From Blastococcus sp. TF02A-26 (GTDB lineage Bacteria; Actinomycetota; Actinomycetes; Mycobacteriales; Geodermatophilaceae): a DNA stretch of 64,000 nt. The position numbers and the translations under genes were made by a program. Location of the stretch: contig NZ_QOHG01000006.1 of NCBI RefSeq assembly GCF_003319125.1, positions 186,001 to 250,000 on the forward strand. The letters run 5' to 3'. Positions 52,442 to 61,782 of the stretch are shown one piece after another (the first letter of the stretch is position 1; each line of letters begins with the position of its first letter). The notes under the pieces were generated by a model, which saw nothing but the letters and a program-made list of their open reading frames with translations, ran no database searches and was not told the origin of the DNA.

Positions 52442-53391
52442 CGGACGGCCTCCCGTCGGACGCGGGGATCGAGGAACCCGTAGCCGATGTCGACCAGGGT
52501 GTTGAGGACGACGTAGGCGACGACGATGAAGGCGACCGCTCCCTGGACCATGATCACGTCGCGGGCGGAGATGGAGCCCGCGATCAGCGACCCCAGGCCG
52601 GGCAGCGAGAACACCGCCTCGACGATCACCGTGCCGCCCAGCAGCCGGCCGAACGAGATGCCGGCGAGGGTGACCAGCGAGAACGACGACGGGCGCAGCG
52701 CGTGCCGCCAGAGGACGTAGCCGCTGGGCATCCCGCGGGCCCGGGCGGCGGAGATGAAGTCCTCGTGCAGCGTCGAGTCCAGGTCGGTGCGCAGCAGTCG
52801 CTGGAAGGCGGCGATCTCGGGGATGGCCACCCCGATCGCCGGCAGCAGGGCGTGGTGCAGGTTGTCGCCCAGCCCGTCGCCGATCCGCTCCCACCCGGCG
52901 ACCGGGAAGAGGCCGGCCTTGAGCGAGAGGAAGTAGACGAGCACGGGGGCGACGACGAACGCGGGCAGCGCCAGGCCGACCGACGCGAGGAAGGTCGACA
53001 CCCGGTCGACGAGGCTGCCGGGGCGGTTGGCGGCCAGCAGCGCCATGGGGACGGCCACCAGGAGGGCGATCACCAGCGCGAGGAGGGCCAGCTCCAGCGT
53101 GACCGGGAGCCGCTCGACCACGGCGTCGAGGACGTCCTGACGGGTGCGCAGCGACGTGCCGAGGTCACCGGTCACGGCGTCGCCGAGCCAGCTGGAGTAC
53201 TGCTCCCACAGGGGCTCGTCGAGCCCGAGCCGGGCCTCGAGGTCGGCGATGGCGTCCGGCGTCGCCGCGTCCCCGAGCAGGGTCACTGCGAGCGAGCCGG
53301 GGGCGATGGACAGCAGCGCGACCACGAGGAACGTGGCGAAGAGGATGACGAGCAGAGCGCGGACGACCCGATTCGCGGCGAAGAGCAGCAT
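52438..53391 (-). CDS. Dipeptide/oligopeptide ABC transporter permease (DppB-like)
   Basis: This 317-residue permease has six spans. It starts MLLFAANRVVRALLVILFATFLVVALLS and includes RLGLDEPLWEQYSSWLGDAVTGDLGTSLRTRQDV, then the EAA motif (DFISAARARGMPSGYVLWRHALRPS). It forms the channel with the DppC-like subunit and is the first gene of the five-gene operon. Confidence 0.9.
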   Translation of the reverse strand: MLLFAANRVVRALLVILFATFLVVALLSIAPGSLAVTLLGDAATPDAIADLEARLGLDEPLWEQYSSWLGDAVTGDLGTSLRTRQDVLDAVVERLPVTLELALLALVIALLVAVPMALLAANRPGSLVDRVSTFLASVGLALPAFVVAPVLVYFLSLKAGLFPVAGWERIGDGLGDNLHHALLPAIGVAIPEIAAFQRLLRTDLDSTLHEDFISAARARGMPSGYVLWRHALRPSSFSLVTLAGISFGRLLGGTVIVEAVFSLPGLGSLIAGSISARDVIMVQGAVAFIVVAYVVLNTLVDIGYGFLDPRVRREAVR

Positions 53392-53617
53392 CGGCCCACT
53401 TCCCCATCGCAGGACCGTGACCGACGGACGTCGCGCAGGTCACAGCTGTCAGGGCAATCTTTATACAGATGGAGTGATGGAGGGCAAGGCCCGCCCGGCG
53501 AGCCGTGACGGCCTCGTGACGTCCCCGCCCGTCGTCGCCGTCGTCCCGGGGCACGACGGGCGGGTCATCCCGCAGGAGGACGACGGCGGCCCGTCCACTG
53601 CCTAGATTCGACGGGCG

Positions 53618-54808
53618 ATGGAGCACCCCCTGGAGACCCTGGCGACCGCGATGCGCCGGCACCCGCTCGCCGTGGACGCGGCGATCGCCGGGTGCCTGTG
53701 GTTCACCCTGGTGGTGCTGCCGGCCGCGGCGTGGAACCCCTACGAGGTCACGGCCGCGGTGCTCGGCACCCTGCTGATGGTCCCGCTGGTGTGGCGGCGG
53801 CGCGCTCCGGTGGCGGCCGCCGCGGCGGTCACCGTCGTGGGGCTGCTGGAACTCGGTGGCGTCCCCGACTTCCTGCCGGCCAACGTCGCCGCCCTCGTGA
53901 TGGTGCACGCGCTGGCCGCCTACGGACCCCGCTGGGCGGGCGCAGCAGGGCTGGTCCTGGGCCTGTTCGGGGCGGTCCTGGTGGCCACCTTCTACTACGC
54001 GGCGTCGGAAGCCCCGGAGAACCTCGTGCTCATCACCGGGACGATCGGCATCGCCGTCGTCGCCGCCTGGGCGCTGGGCCACCTGCGCCGGCTGCGCGTC
54101 CAGCGGGAGCTCTCCCTCGAGGAGCGCGCCCGGCTGCTGGAGATCGAGCGCGACCAGGAGATGCGGCTGGCCGCCACCGCCGAGCGCGCCCGGATCGCCC
54201 GGGAGATGCACGACGTCGTCGCCCACTCCCTGTCGGTGGTCATCGCCCAGGCCGACGGCGGCCGCTACGCCGGGAAGACCGACCCCGAGGCGGCCACCGG
54301 CGCGCTGGAGGCCATCGCCGCGACCGGCCGGCAGGCGCTCACCGACATGCGCTCCCTGCTCGGGGTGCTGCGCGAGGGCCCGGGCGAGGAGTACGCCCCG
54401 CAGCCCGACGTCGACGCCGTCCCCGCGCTGGTCGAGGACGTGCGGGCCAGCGGTCTCGACGTCGACCTGCTGGTCGAGGGCACCCCGCGACCGCTGCCGG
54501 CCGGACCGCAGCTGGCGGCCTACCGGATCGTGCAGGAGTCGCTCACCAACGTGCTCAAGCACGCCGGCTCGGCCACCCGCGCCTGGGTCCGGCTCTCCTG
54601 GCGGGACGACGGACTGGAGATCGCGGTGCTGGACGACGGACGCGGTGCCTCGGCCGCACTGGTGCACGGCGGCTCCGACGGCGCCGGCCAGGGGCTGCGC
54701 GGCATGGTGGAGCGGGCGCAGCTGCACGGCGGCCGACTGACCGCGGGCCCCCGGACCGGCGGCGGCTTCGCGGTCACCGCGCTGCTGCCCTACCGTCCGC
54801 GGCGATGA
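53618..54808 (+). CDS. Sensor histidine kinase (NarL/DesK type, HisKA_3)
   Basis: This 396-residue kinase has about five N-terminal membrane spans (20-155), a short linker coiled coil, the H-box ARIAREMHDVVAHSLSVVIAQADGG with the phosphoacceptor His, and an HATPase domain (IVQESLTNVLKHAGSATRAWV; VLDDGRG; GQGLRGMVERAQLHGG). No extracellular sensor domain is evident, so it may sense membrane or transporter state. Its stop overlaps the response regulator start by 4 bp. An ABC exporter follows, as in antibiotic or peptide detoxification loci. Confidence 0.9.
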   Translation: MEHPLETLATAMRRHPLAVDAAIAGCLWFTLVVLPAAAWNPYEVTAAVLGTLLMVPLVWRRRAPVAAAAAVTVVGLLELGGVPDFLPANVAALVMVHALAAYGPRWAGAAGLVLGLFGAVLVATFYYAASEAPENLVLITGTIGIAVVAAWALGHLRRLRVQRELSLEERARLLEIERDQEMRLAATAERARIAREMHDVVAHSLSVVIAQADGGRYAGKTDPEAATGALEAIAATGRQALTDMRSLLGVLREGPGEEYAPQPDVDAVPALVEDVRASGLDVDLLVEGTPRPLPAGPQLAAYRIVQESLTNVLKHAGSATRAWVRLSWRDDGLEIAVLDDGRGASAALVHGGSDGAGQGLRGMVERAQLHGGRLTAGPRTGGGFAVTALLPYRPRR

Positions 54809-55512
54809 ACCCCACCCCCGACGGCCGCATCCGGGTCGTGCTCGTCGACGACCAGCAGATGGTGCGGGCCGGCTTCCGCATGGTCATCGACTCCCAGCCC
54901 GACCTCACCGTGGTCGGCGAGGCCGGCACCGGCGACGAGGCGGTGCGGCTGCTCGCCCGCACGCCCGCCGACGTCGTCCTCATGGACGTGCGCATGCCCG
55001 GCACCGACGGCATCGAGGCGACCCGGCAGGTGACCGCCCGGGAGGGTGCGCCGCGCGTCGTCGTCCTCACCACGTTCGACCTCGACGAGTACGTCGTGGC
55101 CGCGATCGGCGCCGGCGCGAGCGGCTTCCTGCTCAAGGACGCCCCGCCGGAGGAGATGCTCACCGCGATCCGGACCGTGCACGCCGGCGACTCGGTCATC
55201 GCGGCGTCGTCCACCCGGCGGCTGCTGCAGCACGTGGCGCCCATGCTGCGCGGGACGTCGACCGCCTCCCCCGCCGCCGAGCCGCGCGAGCTGACCGAGC
55301 TGACCCCGCGGGAGCGCGAGGTGCTCGTGCAGATGGCCTACGGGGCGACGAACGCCGAGTTGGCGGCGCACTTCGTGGTCAGCGAGGCCACGGTGAAGAC
55401 GCACGTCGGGCGGGTGCTGGCCAAGACCGGCTCGCGCGACCGGGTGCAGGCCGTCGTCCTCGCCTACCGGACGGGCCTGGTGCAGCCGGCCGACCTCCTC
55501 CGCGACGCCTGA
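54805..55512 (+). CDS. LuxR/NarL-family response regulator
   Basis: This 235-residue regulator has a receiver domain (RVVLVDDQQMVRAGFRMVIDSQ; phospho-Asp in VVLMDVRMPGTDG; Lys in GFLLKDAPPEEML) and a C-terminal LuxR HTH (ELTPREREVLVQMAYGATNAELAAHFVVSEATVKTHVGRVLAKTGSRDR). ATG overlaps the kinase stop by 4 bp. It likely controls the downstream ABC exporter. Confidence 0.92.
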   Translation: MNPTPDGRIRVVLVDDQQMVRAGFRMVIDSQPDLTVVGEAGTGDEAVRLLARTPADVVLMDVRMPGTDGIEATRQVTAREGAPRVVVLTTFDLDEYVVAAIGAGASGFLLKDAPPEEMLTAIRTVHAGDSVIAASSTRRLLQHVAPMLRGTSTASPAAEPRELTELTPREREVLVQMAYGATNAELAAHFVVSEATVKTHVGRVLAKTGSRDRVQAVVLAYRTGLVQPADLLRDA

Positions 55513-55514
55513 GG

Positions 55515-55570
55515 CATGGGTACCGATACCCGCGCCTGAGCAGCTCCCGACGGAGGTATCGGTACCCATG
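55515..55570. repeat. 16-bp perfect inverted repeat after the response regulator
   Basis: CATGGGTACCGATACC (55515-55530) and its exact complement (55555-55570) are separated by 24 bases and start 2 bases after the stop codon. It may be a terminator or an operator for the downstream ABC genes; the AT-richer, long spacer is unlike the other hairpins in this window. Confidence 0.6.
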
Positions 55571-55731
55571 CCCAGGGGGAGGTCGCGCCTCGTCCGACCC
55601 GGGGATGACGGCGGGGTCAGCCCGCGGGAGCACGGCGAGAGGTGCAGGACCAGTCGCTGCTCCGACGCGGACCGAGGGCTCCGGACGGCAGCGTGGACGA
55701 CGTCCCGCTCCCGTGTCGGAAGGCCTCTCCC

Positions 55732-56505
55732 GTGTCCGCTCCCGTCCCCGTCATGACGATCCCCGGCGAGCCCCCGCCGGCCGCCGACGCCGTCCGCGCC
55801 ACCGGCCTGACCCGCACCTACGGTCGCGGCGCCACCGCCGTGCACGCGCTGGCCGGCGTCGACGTCGCCTTCACCCGCGGGGCCTTCACCGCGATCATGG
55901 GCCCGTCGGGCTCGGGCAAGTCCACGCTGATGCACTGCCTCGCCGGCCTGGACACCCCGACCGGCGGGCAGGTGTTCCTCGGCGACACCGAGCTGACCCG
56001 GCTGCGCGACGACCAGCTCACCAAGCTGCGCCGCGAGCGGATCGGCTTCGTCTTCCAGTCGTTCAACCTGCTCCCGGTGCTCGACGCCCGGGAGAACATC
56101 GTGCTGCCGATGCAGCTGGCCGGCCGCCGTCCCGACCCCGCGTGGTTCGACGCGGTCGTCGCCCGGCTGGGGCTGCGCGACCGGCTGCGGCACCGCCCCT
56201 CGGAGCTCTCCGGCGGTCAGCAGCAGCGCGTCGCCGTGGCCCGGGCGCTGCTGTCGCGGCCCGACGTCGTCTTCGCCGACGAGCCGACCGGCAACCTGGA
56301 CTCCCGCTCCGGCGCGGAGGTGCTCGACCTGCTGCGCAGCAGCGTCCGGGAGACCGGCCAGACCGTCGTCATGGTCACCCACGACCCGGCCGCCGCCGCC
56401 TACGCCGATCGCGTCGTCCTGCTCGCCGACGGCCGGCTCGCCGGCGAGATCGACCGGCCCACCGCCGACTCCGTCCTCAGCGCACTCCGCGGACTGGGTG
56501 CGTGA
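55732..56505 (+). CDS. ABC exporter ATP-binding protein (MacB/LolD type)
   Basis: This 257-residue ATPase has Walker [10 protein letters not shown], the Q-loop [12 protein letters not shown], the signature [16 protein letters not shown], Walker [13 protein letters not shown] and His in [13 protein letters not shown]. It has the size and FNLLP motif of the MacB/LolD/FtsE group that works with FtsX-like permeases. GTG 55732 has GGAAGG 8 bases upstream; ATG 55753 is an alternative. Its stop overlaps the permease start by one base (TGATG). Confidence 0.9.
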   Translation: MSAPVPVMTIPGEPPPAADAVRATGLTRTYGRGATAVHALAGVDVAFTRGAFTAIMGPSGSGKSTLMHCLAGLDTPTGGQVFLGDTELTRLRDDQLTKLRRERIGFVFQSFNLLPVLDARENIVLPMQLAGRRPDPAWFDAVVARLGLRDRLRHRPSELSGGQQQRVAVARALLSRPDVVFADEPTGNLDSRSGAEVLDLLRSSVRETGQTVVMVTHDPAAAAYADRVVLLADGRLAGEIDRPTADSVLSALRGLGA

Positions 56506-58958
56506 TGTTCCGCGTCATCACCGCCGGCCTCCGGGCGCACGCCGCCCGGCTGGTCGCCTCCACCATCGCCATCGTCATCGCGGTCGGCTTCGTCGTCGCC
56601 ACCCTGACCATCGGCGCCACCACACGCTCCACCGTGCTCGAGGCGGTCGGCGCCCGCTATGTCAGCGCCGACGTCGTCGTCACCGGGATCCAGGACCCGG
56701 CGGGCCTCGATGCGGACGTCGCCGGCCTGCCCGGCGTCGGCGCCGTCGACCTCGCCACCTCCACGTCCGTGCAGGCCGTCGTCCCCGGCCGCTCCGGCGC
56801 GCAGTTCCTCCTGGTCGACTCCGTGGCCGAGGACCCGGCGCTGCGCTGGCAGCAGCTGGCCGAGGGCGCGCTGCCCGACCGGCCGGGTGAGGTCGCGGTC
56901 AGCGAGCGGGTCGGCGCCGACGTCGGCGACGTGCTCACCGTGGCCACCTACGACGAGGAGGGGCGCGAGGACGCCTCGCAGGCCACCGTCGTCGGCGTCG
57001 TCGACCTCGGCGGCGACCCCTCCGCGGGGATCAACGGCCGCGCCTTCGTCACGCCGGAGCAGGTCGCCGCCTGGGGCGGGCTCGGGCCCAGCGAGCTGCG
57101 GATCGCCGCGGCCGACGGCACCGACCCCGACTCCCTCGTGGCCGACGTGCGAGCCGCCCTGGCCGACCGCGACGTCGAGGTCCGCACCGGCGAGGAGCAG
57201 GCCGAGCAGGAGGCCGCCTCGGTCACCGGCGACGCCGAGATCCTGACCACGGTGCTCCTGGTCTTCGGCGCCGTCGCGCTGCTGGTGGCCGGCCTCGTCA
57301 TCGCCAACACCTTCGCCGTCCTGCTCGCGCAGCGGACCCGTGAGCTCGCCCTGCTGCGCTGCATCGGGGCCACGTCCCGCCAGGTGCGGCGCAGCGTGCT
57401 GGCCGAGGCCGCCGCCACCGGGCTCGGTGCCTCCGTGCTCGGCGTCGGAGCGGGCATCGGGCTCGCCGTGCTGGCCTCGGCGCTGGTCGGCACCGACTCG
57501 CCGGTGCCGCTGGCCGGGGTCGAGGTGCCCCTGTCGGCCGTGGTCCTCGGTCTGGTCGTCGGCACCGGGACGACGCTGCTCGCCGCCCTGGCCCCGGCCC
57601 GCGCGGCCACCCGGATCGCACCGCTCGCCGCGCTGCGCCCGCTGGACCCGGCGCCGCTGCGCTCCCGCGGCGGGCTGCTCCGGCTGGCCGCGGGCCTGCT
57701 GCTCCTGGTCCCCGGCGTGCTGCTCATGGCCGGCGGCGTGGTGGGCGGGGAGATCCTGTTCTCCGTCGGCGGTGGCGCGCTGAGCTTCCTCGGCGTGGTG
57801 CTGCTGGCCCAGCGGGCCGTCCCGCCGGTGGTCGCCGCGGCCGGCCGGCTCGTCCGCTCCGGTGGGGTCACCGCCCGGCTGGCCGGCGGCAACGCGACCC
57901 GCAACCCCCGCCGGACGGCGGCGACCGCGACCGCGCTGCTGATCGGCGTCACGCTGACCACCGCGATGGTGGTGGGCGCGGCCTCCACCCGGGCCACGGC
58001 GCAGGCCGAGCTGACGGCGCAGTACCCGACCGATGTCGTCGTCACCGGCAACACCGAGGACGGCGTCCCCGCCTCGCTGGCCGAGCGTCTCGCCGCGGTC
58101 GACGGCGTCCGCGCCGCCGCCGGCCTGCAGGCCGGTGGGGTGACCGGGCCCGACGGCTACGAGGGCTGGACGCTCGGGGTCGACCCCGCCGCGGCCGCCG
58201 GGGTGCTGCGCTCGACCGGGGACCTGCCGCTGCCGGCCGAGGGCACCGCCGTCCTGCCGTGGTGGACCGTCGAGGGCTGGGGCGTCGAGGACGGCGGCCG
58301 GGTCACGCTGACCGGCGACGACGGGCCGCGGACGTTCACCGTCGCGCTGGGCGACACCGACTACCCGCTGCTGACCGTGGGCGACCTCACCGCGCTCGAC
58401 CCGGACGCGGTGGCCGACACCGTGTGGCTGCGGCTCGACGACGGCGTCGACCCGGCGGCGGTGGTCGACGAGGTGACCGACGTGGCCGGCAGCATCGTGC
58501 CGACGGCCGCGGTGACCGGTCTGGCCAGCGAGCGGGCCGCGCTGGACGAGGTGCTCGACGTGCTGCTGCTGGTCGTCACGGGGCTGCTCGGGGTGGCGGT
58601 GCTCATCGCGCTGATCGGCGTGGGCAACACGCTGGCACTGTCGGTGGTGGAGCGGCGGCAGGAGAACGGCCTGCTGCGGGCGCTGGGGCTGACCCGCGGC
58701 CAGGTGCGCGGTCTGCTGGCGTGGGAGGCGACGCTGGTCGCCGGCGTCGCGGCCGTCCTCGGGGTGGTGCTGGGCGCCGGCTACGGGCTGGTCGGGGTCG
58801 CCTCGTTGCTCGGCGACCAGGGCGAGCTGGTGCTCAGCTTCCCCTGGCTGCAGGTGGGCGCGATCGTCGTCGTCGCCACGGTGGCCGGGCTGCTGGCCTC
58901 GGTGCTGCCGGCCCGCCGCGCCGCCCGCACCCCCCCGGTCGCCGCACTGGCGGCCTGA
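56505..58958 (+). CDS. FtsX-like ABC permease with duplicated core
   Basis: This 817-residue protein has two FtsX units. The N-terminal span (LVASTIAIVIAVGFVVATLTIG) leads to an extracytoplasmic domain. The first membrane core reads LIANTFAVLLAQRTRELALLRCIGATSRQVRRSVLAEA; a second large external domain and the C-terminal core IGVGNTLALSVVERRQENGLLRALGLTRGQVR follow. Members export lipids, peptides or drugs mechanically without a channel. It is coupled to the ATPase gene by TGATG. Confidence 0.9.
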   Translation: MFRVITAGLRAHAARLVASTIAIVIAVGFVVATLTIGATTRSTVLEAVGARYVSADVVVTGIQDPAGLDADVAGLPGVGAVDLATSTSVQAVVPGRSGAQFLLVDSVAEDPALRWQQLAEGALPDRPGEVAVSERVGADVGDVLTVATYDEEGREDASQATVVGVVDLGGDPSAGINGRAFVTPEQVAAWGGLGPSELRIAAADGTDPDSLVADVRAALADRDVEVRTGEEQAEQEAASVTGDAEILTTVLLVFGAVALLVAGLVIANTFAVLLAQRTRELALLRCIGATSRQVRRSVLAEAAATGLGASVLGVGAGIGLAVLASALVGTDSPVPLAGVEVPLSAVVLGLVVGTGTTLLAALAPARAATRIAPLAALRPLDPAPLRSRGGLLRLAAGLLLLVPGVLLMAGGVVGGEILFSVGGGALSFLGVVLLAQRAVPPVVAAAGRLVRSGGVTARLAGGNATRNPRRTAATATALLIGVTLTTAMVVGAASTRATAQAELTAQYPTDVVVTGNTEDGVPASLAERLAAVDGVRAAAGLQAGGVTGPDGYEGWTLGVDPAAAAGVLRSTGDLPLPAEGTAVLPWWTVEGWGVEDGGRVTLTGDDGPRTFTVALGDTDYPLLTVGDLTALDPDAVADTVWLRLDDGVDPAAVVDEVTDVAGSIVPTAAVTGLASERAALDEVLDVLLLVVTGLLGVAVLIALIGVGNTLALSVVERRQENGLLRALGLTRGQVRGLLAWEATLVAGVAAVLGVVLGAGYGLVGVASLLGDQGELVLSFPWLQVGAIVVVATVAGLLASVLPARRAARTPPVAALAA

Positions 58959-58959
58959 G

Positions 58960-59008
58960 TGAGCGGAGTCGCTCGAGTGCGGTTTCCGCACGCGAGCGAC
59001 TCCGCTCA
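58960..59008. terminator. Long convergent hairpin terminator
   Basis: Outer 16-bp arms TGAGCGGAGTCGCTCG (58960-58975) with 58993-59008 and inner GTGCGG/CCGCAC arms around TTT. It begins 1 base after the permease stop; the stop codon of the convergent patatin gene (59006-59008) lies within it. Confidence 0.8.
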
Positions 59009-59857
59009 GCCCAGCCAGGTGTCGCGGACCTGCTGGGCCACCGCGGCCGCCTGCGCCCGACCGGCCTCCGCCGAGGGACGGCGGGCCGCGGGGTCGAGCA
59101 CGTTCCTCCCGATCGCCCGGCGGCTCGCCTGGTCGGGGCTGACGACGGAGACCCGCGCCACCATCCCGGTGACCTGGGCGTCGACGCTGGCCAGCGGGCC
59201 CACCCCGCGGGCGATCGGCGCCAGGACCACCACCCGCTCGTGGCCCTCGGCCAGGTCGGCGTTCGCGGCCGACCGCATGCCGCCGTCGATGTAGCGCCGG
59301 CCCTCGATGGTGACCGGCGGGTACACCCCCGGCACGGCGCAGCTGGCGGCGACGGCGTGCACCAGCGGCACCCCGGAGTCCCGGTCGAGGGCGCGGAACT
59401 CCCCGCTCTCGGCGTCCACCGCGGTGACGACGAACCGGCGGTCGGGCCAGGAGCTGCTGACCAGCCGCGAGCCGATGACGTCCAGCCGCTCCTGCTCGGC
59501 CGGCGTGAGACCGGCGTCGGCGGCGGCGCGGGCCAGCGCGCCGACGCGGCGCCGGAACTCCTCGTCCCGGCCCCGGCTGCGCAGCATCGCCCACGCGTAG
59601 CGGGCGAGCGCCGCGCGCGACAGCTGCGCGACCCGCTCCGAGGCCGGCGACTCCAGCTGCCGCGCGTACAGCTCCTCGAGCGTCGCCCCGCTCGTGACCT
59701 GCGCCCCCACGACCGACCCGGCCGAGGTGCCGACGACCAGGTCGGCCCCCGTCAGGTCCACCCCCGCCTCGGCCAGGCCGGCCAGCAGCCCGATCTCCCA
59801 GGCGATCCCCGTGATGCCCCCGCCGCCCAGCACGAGGGCGCGACCCGTTCCGCTCAT
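59006..59857 (-). CDS. Patatin-like phospholipase family protein
   Basis: This 283-residue protein has the patatin oxyanion loop LVLGGGGITGIAWEIGLL, the nucleophile elbow GTSAGS (Ser about 47) and the catalytic Asp in YIDGGMRSA. It probably hydrolyses acyl esters of lipids in the cytosol or at the membrane. ATG 59857 (MSGTGRALV) is the natural start; the longer frame upstream overlaps the divergent ligase gene's promoter. It is convergent with the ABC permease. Confidence 0.88.
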   Translation of the reverse strand: MSGTGRALVLGGGGITGIAWEIGLLAGLAEAGVDLTGADLVVGTSAGSVVGAQVTSGATLEELYARQLESPASERVAQLSRAALARYAWAMLRSRGRDEEFRRRVGALARAAADAGLTPAEQERLDVIGSRLVSSSWPDRRFVVTAVDAESGEFRALDRDSGVPLVHAVAASCAVPGVYPPVTIEGRRYIDGGMRSAANADLAEGHERVVVLAPIARGVGPLASVDAQVTGMVARVSVVSPDQASRRAIGRNVLDPAARRPSAEAGRAQAAAVAQQVRDTWLG

Positions 59858-59951
59858 CCCGGCACAGTCCCCCGGGCGCTCCCACTCGACACGGGGAAGT
59901 GACGTGGGACACGCTGGGGCCTTCGCTGAGGGAACGGCCGAGAGGACGCAC

Positions 59952-61682
59952 ATGACCGCGACGGACACCCCGACGACCGTCTCCTGGCCGCCCGGCCTGC
60001 CGCGGTCGCTGGAGTACCCCACGGTCCCGGTCGGCTCGGTGCTGCGCGCGGCAGTCCGTCGCTGGGGCGACCGGACCGCGTTCGTCGAGGAGGACGTCGC
60101 GCTGACGTTCACCGAGCTGGGCCGGCGGGCGCACGCGGTGGCGAACTGGCTGGCCGACCACGGCATCGGCCGGGGCGACGTCGTCGCCGTCCACGCACCG
60201 AACTGCCGGCAGTACCCGGCCGTCTACTACGGGATCCTGCTGGCCGGAGCGACCTTCTCCCCGACCAACCCGCTGCTGCCCGCGCCCGAGCTCGCCGCCC
60301 AGCTCACCGACTGCGGCGCGCGGGTGCTGGTCACCTGGGACCAGGTCCTGCCGTTCGTGCGCGGTGCGCTGTCCAGCACCCCGGTGGAGACCGTGGTCGT
60401 GACCGGCCCGGCGCACACCACCGACTTCGCCGCCCGCGCGACCACCGAGCCCGGGGACGTCGACCTCGCCGACCTGCTCGCCGCCGACCCCACCGACCGG
60501 CACCTGGACGCCGCGGTCGACCCCGCCGGCGACCTCGCCCACCTGGCCTACACCGGCGGCACGACCGGCGTGAGCAAGGGCGTGGAGCTGACCCACCGCA
60601 ACGTCGTCACCAACGTCCTGCAGTCGGGGTGCTGGGTCAGCGGCTCGGTGCCCGAGCTCGACGAGGCCGGGGACGTCACCCTCCGCCAGGTCCTCGGTCC
60701 CGAGGAGCAGCCCACCCGGCTCGGCGAGGCCCGGATGGTCACCATCGCGCCGTGGTTCCACGCCATGGGCGTCATCGGCTACCTCAACGGCCTGGTGATG
60801 GCCGGGACGACGTCGGTGATCCACATGCGCTTCGACCCGGTCCGGTACCTCGAGGACGCCGTCCGGTACCGCGTCACCGGCTTCGGCGGGGCGCCGCCGG
60901 TGTTCGTCGCACTGCTGCAGGTGCCGGGCATCGAGACCGCCGACCTCTCCCAGGTGCGCGGCATCTCCAGCGGTGCCGCCCCCCTGCCGGTCCCGCTGAT
61001 CGACCGGCTCAAGGCGCTGCTGCCCGATGCCGTGATCGGGGAGGGCTACGGGCTCACCGAGGTGACGATGCAGGCGACCGGCAACCCGGCGTTCCGATCC
61101 GGCACGCGCAAGGCCGGCACGGTGGGCGTCCCGATCTTCGACACCGAGATCACCATCCGGCCGCTCGGCGGCGGCGACCCGCTGCCGACCGGCGAGCGCG
61201 GCGAGGTGTGCATCCGCGGACCGCAGGTCATGCGCGGCTACTGGCGCCGGCCGCAGGCCACCGCGAAGTCCATCGACGCCGACGGCTGGTTCCACACCGG
61301 CGACGTCGGCGTGCTCGACGAGGACGGTTTCCTCTCGATCGTCGACCGCACCAAGGACATGCTCCTCTACAAGGGCTACAACGTGTTCCCGCGCGAGCTG
61401 GAGGAGCACCTGTTCGCCGTCCCGGGGGTGGCCGGCGCCGCGGTGGTGGGCCGCCCCGACACCGAGGCCGGGGAGCTGCCGGTCGCCTACGTCGTCCGCC
61501 GGGACGACGACGCGGGCGCCGCGCTGACCCGCGAGTCGGTGATGGCCGCGGTCAACGAGCACGTCACGCCGTACAAGCGGCTGCGCGACGTGGTGTTCAT
61601 CGACGCCATCCCGGTGTCCGCGGCGGGCAAGGTGCTCAAGCGGGAGCTCGCCGAGCGGGAGCGCGCGACGACGTCGGCCTGA
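59952..61682 (+). CDS. AMP-dependent acyl-CoA synthetase/ligase (4-coumarate/fatty acid type)
   Basis: This 576-residue adenylate-forming enzyme has the P-loop LAYTGGTTGVSKGVELTHRN, A-motifs ISSGAAPLP and GEGYGLTEVTMQ, WFHTGDVGVLDEDGF (Asp), RTKDMLLYKGYNVFPRELEE (Arg, Lys) and the catalytic Lys in SAAGKVLKRELAE. It activates a carboxylic acid with ATP and joins it to CoA. The extra segment near residues 230-260 (VPELDEAGDVTLRQVLGPEEQP) is unusual in length. The substrate is unknown. Confidence 0.92.
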   Translation: MTATDTPTTVSWPPGLPRSLEYPTVPVGSVLRAAVRRWGDRTAFVEEDVALTFTELGRRAHAVANWLADHGIGRGDVVAVHAPNCRQYPAVYYGILLAGATFSPTNPLLPAPELAAQLTDCGARVLVTWDQVLPFVRGALSSTPVETVVVTGPAHTTDFAARATTEPGDVDLADLLAADPTDRHLDAAVDPAGDLAHLAYTGGTTGVSKGVELTHRNVVTNVLQSGCWVSGSVPELDEAGDVTLRQVLGPEEQPTRLGEARMVTIAPWFHAMGVIGYLNGLVMAGTTSVIHMRFDPVRYLEDAVRYRVTGFGGAPPVFVALLQVPGIETADLSQVRGISSGAAPLPVPLIDRLKALLPDAVIGEGYGLTEVTMQATGNPAFRSGTRKAGTVGVPIFDTEITIRPLGGGDPLPTGERGEVCIRGPQVMRGYWRRPQATAKSIDADGWFHTGDVGVLDEDGFLSIVDRTKDMLLYKGYNVFPRELEEHLFAVPGVAGAAVVGRPDTEAGELPVAYVVRRDDDAGAALTRESVMAAVNEHVTPYKRLRDVVFIDAIPVSAAGKVLKRELAERERATTSA

Positions 61683-61690
61683 CCCGGACG

Positions 61691-61742
61691 CCCCCCGTCC
61701 GGAGGACGCACGGCCGCCGAACCCTCCCCCGGACGGAGGGGG
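61691..61742 (+). terminator. Hairpin terminator after the acyl-CoA ligase
   Basis: CCCCCCGTCCGG (61691-61702) pairs with CCGGACGGAGGGGG (61729-61742) with one bulged base. It begins 8 bases after the stop codon. Confidence 0.65.
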
Positions 61743-61782
61743 CTCGGCCCTGACGGGCCCTCGGCTCACTATCGTCCGCGGG

